Positions 61,438 to 64,000 of a stretch of 64,000 nt of DNA are shown here, one piece after another. This DNA is from Toxorhynchites rutilus septentrionalis (lineage: Eukaryota > Arthropoda > Insecta > Diptera > Culicidae). The stretch is from the NCBI RefSeq assembly GCF_029784135.1, contig NC_073746.1, forward strand, positions 183,525,983-183,589,982. The letters are read 5' to 3'. Below the pieces are notes generated by a model. It made no database searches. It saw nothing but the letters and a program-made list of their open reading frames with translations, and was not told where the DNA came from. The translations under genes were made by a program, and so were the position numbers. Positions within the stretch are counted from its first letter, which is position 1. Every line of letters begins with the position of its first letter.

Positions 61438-61898
61438 TCCCCAGGCAGCTTGGTTTTGATGGCTATGTTGGGGAAACCGTGCCAATCAAAACGGGGTTGA
61501 TAGGGCGTTTAGATAACTATATTTTCTCTTTCAATCCCATTTCTTCTCTGCCACCGGACCACCGGAGAATCCCATTTATTTTCTGCCACCGGACTGAACA
61601 GAGGCAATCCCATTTCTTTTCTGCCATCGGACTGAACAGTGGTTTATTAGCCGGTGCCCGCTCGGAAATTAAGTTAGTTGCATTTCAATCCCATTTCTTC
61701 TCTGCCACCGGACCACCGGAGAATCCCACTTATTTTCTGCCACCGGACTGAACAGTGGCAATCCCATTTATTTTCTGCCACCGTACTGAACACTGGCAAT
61801 CCCATTTATTTTCTGCAACCGGACTGAACAGAGGCAATCCCATTTCTTTTCTGCCATCGGACTGAACAGTGGTTTATTAGCCGGTGCCCGCTCGGAAA

Positions 61899-62138
61899 TT
61901 AATTTAATAGCAATTGCAATGTGATAAGAAAACAGTTTCTCTCACTCGCTCCCTCAAATACTATGATCTTCTCTCTAAATCCCATTTCTTCTCTGCCACC
62001 GGACAATGCCAGTGGCAATCCCATTTATTTTCAGCTACCGGACTGAACAGAGGCAATCCCATTTCTATGTGATAGGAAAATAGTTTCTCTCGCTCGCTCG
62101 CCTAAATACTATGTTCTTCACTCTCAATCCCATTTCTT
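61899..62138 (+). repeat. Core module 28, truncated, tandem with next core
   Basis: After CTCAATCCCATTTCTTCTC it runs into TGCCACCGGACCACCGGAG instead of AGCCACC. It therefore returns to the S/M block with no pentamer array. The next core starts 439 bp after this one. Confidence 0.9.
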
Positions 62139-62337
62139 CTCTGCCACCGGACCACCGGAGAATCCCACTTATTTTCTGCCACCGGACTGAACAGTGGCAA
62201 TCCCATTTATTTTCTGCCACCGTACTGAACACTGGCAATCCCATTTATTTTCTGCAACCGGACTGAACAGAGGCAATCCCATTTCTTTTCTGCCATCGGA
62301 CTGAACAGTGGTTTATTAGCCGGTGCCCGCTCGGAAA

Positions 62338-62670
62338 TTAATTTAATAGCAATTGCAATGTGATAAGAAAACAGTTTCTCTCACTCGCTCCCTCAAATAC
62401 TATGATCTTCTCTCTAAATCCCATTTCTTCTCTGCCACCGGACAATGCCAGTGGCAATCCCATTTATTTTCAGCTACCGGACTGAACAGAGGCAATCCCA
62501 TTTCTATGTGATAGGAAAATAGTTTCTCTCGCTCGCTCGCCTAAATACTATGTTCTTCACTCTCAATCCCATTTCTTCTCAGCCACCGGACTGAACAGTG
62601 GCAATCACATTTATTTTCTGCCACCGTACTGAACAGTGGCACTGACCTCTCACTCGCTCCCCTAAATACT
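62338..62670 (+). repeat. Core module 29, full
   Basis: 333 bp, second member of the array-free tandem pair. Confidence 0.92.
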
Positions 62671-62842
62671 ATCGCATCGCATCGCATCGCATCGCGTCGC
62701 ATCGCATCGCATCGCGTCCCATCGCATCGCATCGCATCGCATCGCATCGCATCGCATCGCATCACATCGCATCGCATCGCATCGCATCGCATTGCATCGC
62801 TTCGCATCGCATCGCATCGCATCGCATCGCATCGCATCGCAT
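62671..62842 (+). repeat. GCATC array 96, core-to-link
   Basis: About 34 units, standard signature with GCATT before GCTTC. Confidence 0.97.
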
Positions 62843-63211
62843 TCCCCAGGCAGCTTGGTTTTGATGGCTATGTTGGGGAAACCGTGCCAATCAAAACGGG
62901 GTTGATAGAGCGTTTAGATAACTATATTTTCTCTTTCAATCCCATTTCTTCTCTGCCACCGGACTGAACAATCCCATTTATTTTCTGCCACCGGACTGAA
63001 CAGATTCTCCAGGTAGCTTGGTTTTGATGGCTATATTGGGGAAACCGTGCCAATCAAAACGGGGTTGATAGGGCGTTTAGATAACTATATTTTCTCTTTC
63101 AATCCCATTTCTTCTCTGCCACCGGACTGAACAGTGGCAATCCCATTTATTTTCTGCCACCGTACTGAACAGTGGCAATCCCATTTATTTTCTGCCACCG
63201 GACTGAACAGA

Positions 63212-63335
63212 GCATCGCATCGCATCGCATCGCATCGCATCGCATCGCATCGCATCGCATCGCATCGCATCGCATCGCATCGCATCGCATCGCATCGCAT
63301 CCCATCGCATCGCATCGCATCGCATCGCAGCGCAT
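63212..63335 (+). repeat. GCATC array 97, M-to-link
   Basis: About 24 units, CCATC near 63301, GCAGC as the last full unit. Confidence 0.97.
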
Positions 63336-63620
63336 TCCCCAGGCAGCTTGGTTTTGATGGCTATGTTGGGGAAACCGTGCCAATCAAAACGGGGTTGATA
63401 GGGCGTTTAGATAACTATATTTTCTCTTTCAATCCCATTTCTTCTCTGCCACCGGACCACCGGAGAATCCCATTTATTTTCTGCCACCGGACTGAATAGA
63501 GGCAATCCCATTTCTTTTCTGCCATCGGACTGAACAGTGGAAATCCCATTTCTTCTCTACCACCGGACTGAACAGTGGCAATCCCATTTATTTTCTGCCA
63601 CCGGACTGAACAGTGGCAAT

Positions 63621-63832
63621 CCCATTTATTTTCAGCTACCGGACTGAACAGAGGCAATCCCATTTCTATGTGATAGTCAAATAGTTTCTCTCGCTCGCTC
63701 GCCTAAATACTATGTTCTTCACTCTCAATCCCATTTCTTCTCAGCCACCGAACTGAACAGTGGCAATCACATTTATTTTCTGCCACCGTACTGAACAGTG
63801 GCACTGACCTCTCACTCGCTCCCCTAAATACT
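63621..63832 (+). repeat. Half-core e
   Basis: 212 bp, with private changes GTGATAGTCAAATAG and CCACCGAACTG. Confidence 0.88.
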
Positions 63833-63994
63833 ATCGCATCGCATCGCATCGCATCACGTCGCATCGCATCGCATCGCATCGCATCGTATCGCGTCGCATC
63901 GCATCGCATCGCATCGCATCGCATCGCATCGCATCCCATCGCATCGCATCGCATCGCATCGCATCGCATCGCATCGTATCGCATCAAATCGCAT
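63833..63994 (+). repeat. GCATC array 98, half-core-to-link
   Basis: About 32 units, half-core signature with ACGTC in place of the first GCGTC. Runs into a link cut by the window end. Confidence 0.97.
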
Positions 63995-64000
63995 TCCCCA

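Larger units (their letters stand above)
1..64000 (+). repeat. Composite satellite higher-order repeat domain
   Basis: Every stretch outside the N gap is assignable to five modules: GCATC pentamer arrays, the 38-bp M minisatellite, the 95-bp link, the S spacer and the 333-bp core. No unique-sequence DNA of more than a few tens of bases remains. Array classes used below: core-to-link (starts after ...CTAAATACT, ends at TTCCCCAGG), M-to-link with plain entry, ACATC-entry (second unit ACATC), GCATA-entry (second unit GCATA, after an M unit reading CATTCATTTTC), M-to-S (ends in CGGAAATTAAG) and M-to-foldback. Interruptions are named by the altered pentamer, for example CCATC. The standard core signature is GCGTC, then GCGTC-CCATC, then ACATC, then GCTTC. 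No gene family, RNA gene or transposase was recognised. The organism is most likely a eukaryote; the species is not identifiable from this sequence. Confidence 0.97.

Noticed and set aside
1..64000. CRISPR-like alternation of repeats and spacers
   Set aside because: The intervening segments are themselves repeats, lengths range from tens to hundreds of bases, and there are no cas genes or leader.
1..64000. Ribosomal DNA intergenic spacer
   Set aside because: Spacer subrepeats can look like this, but no rRNA gene sequence appears in 64 kb, far longer than one usual rDNA spacer.

Overview
The window is one block of eukaryote-type satellite DNA. I found no protein-coding gene, RNA gene, transposon gene, CRISPR array or bacterial-style operon on either strand. 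The sequence does not reveal the species. Likely settings are a heterochromatic, pericentromeric, subtelomeric or large interstitial satellite block in a nuclear genome. An exact run of 500 N (51344-51843) shows the sequence comes from a scaffolded assembly. All coordinates and counts were read by hand.

The repeat has three nested levels. Level 1 is a pentanucleotide microsatellite, read GCATC on the + strand. It forms 98 arrays of about 39 to 674 bp, roughly 21 kb or one third of the window. Level 2 is a 38-bp minisatellite (M unit, consensus beginning CAATCCCATTTATTTTCTGC and ending CACCGGACTGAACAGTGG), with about ten recognisable variants in ordered blocks. Level 3 is a composite higher-order repeat with a cycle of about 1.24-1.35 kb in its simplest form. 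It is built from a 333-bp AT-rich core, a GCATC array, a 95-bp link module (starts TTCCCCAGGCAGCTTGG), M units, a second link, a three-unit M block, a second GCATC array and a short S spacer (TTTATTAGCCGGTGCCCGCT) leading back to the core.

Layout: 0.36-2.0, 8.5-11.4, 22.1-24, 35.7-39, 46.9-53.6 and 60.7-62.7 kb hold fairly regular core cycles. About 5-7, 27-30, 31-35, 42-45 and 57-59.4 kb are core-poor stretches of alternating link, M block and array. About 12.2-15, 54.6-55.2 and 63.5-64 kb carry half-cores with a distinct array signature. Three places (12216, 13287, 39688) carry a perfect 17-bp fold-back palindrome. All other modules have the same orientation throughout.

Arrays vary widely in unit number but never leave the 5-bp register within a class. 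All 25 full cores have the same length. Spacings between homologous cycles differ by multiples of 5 bp, plus occasional whole 38-bp units. This points to growth by whole-unit slippage and unequal exchange, with larger segmental duplications above it. Long open frames that cross the arrays, with peptides cycling SHRIA on + and MRCDA on -, follow from a pentamer that contains no stop codon in any frame, and are not annotated as genes.
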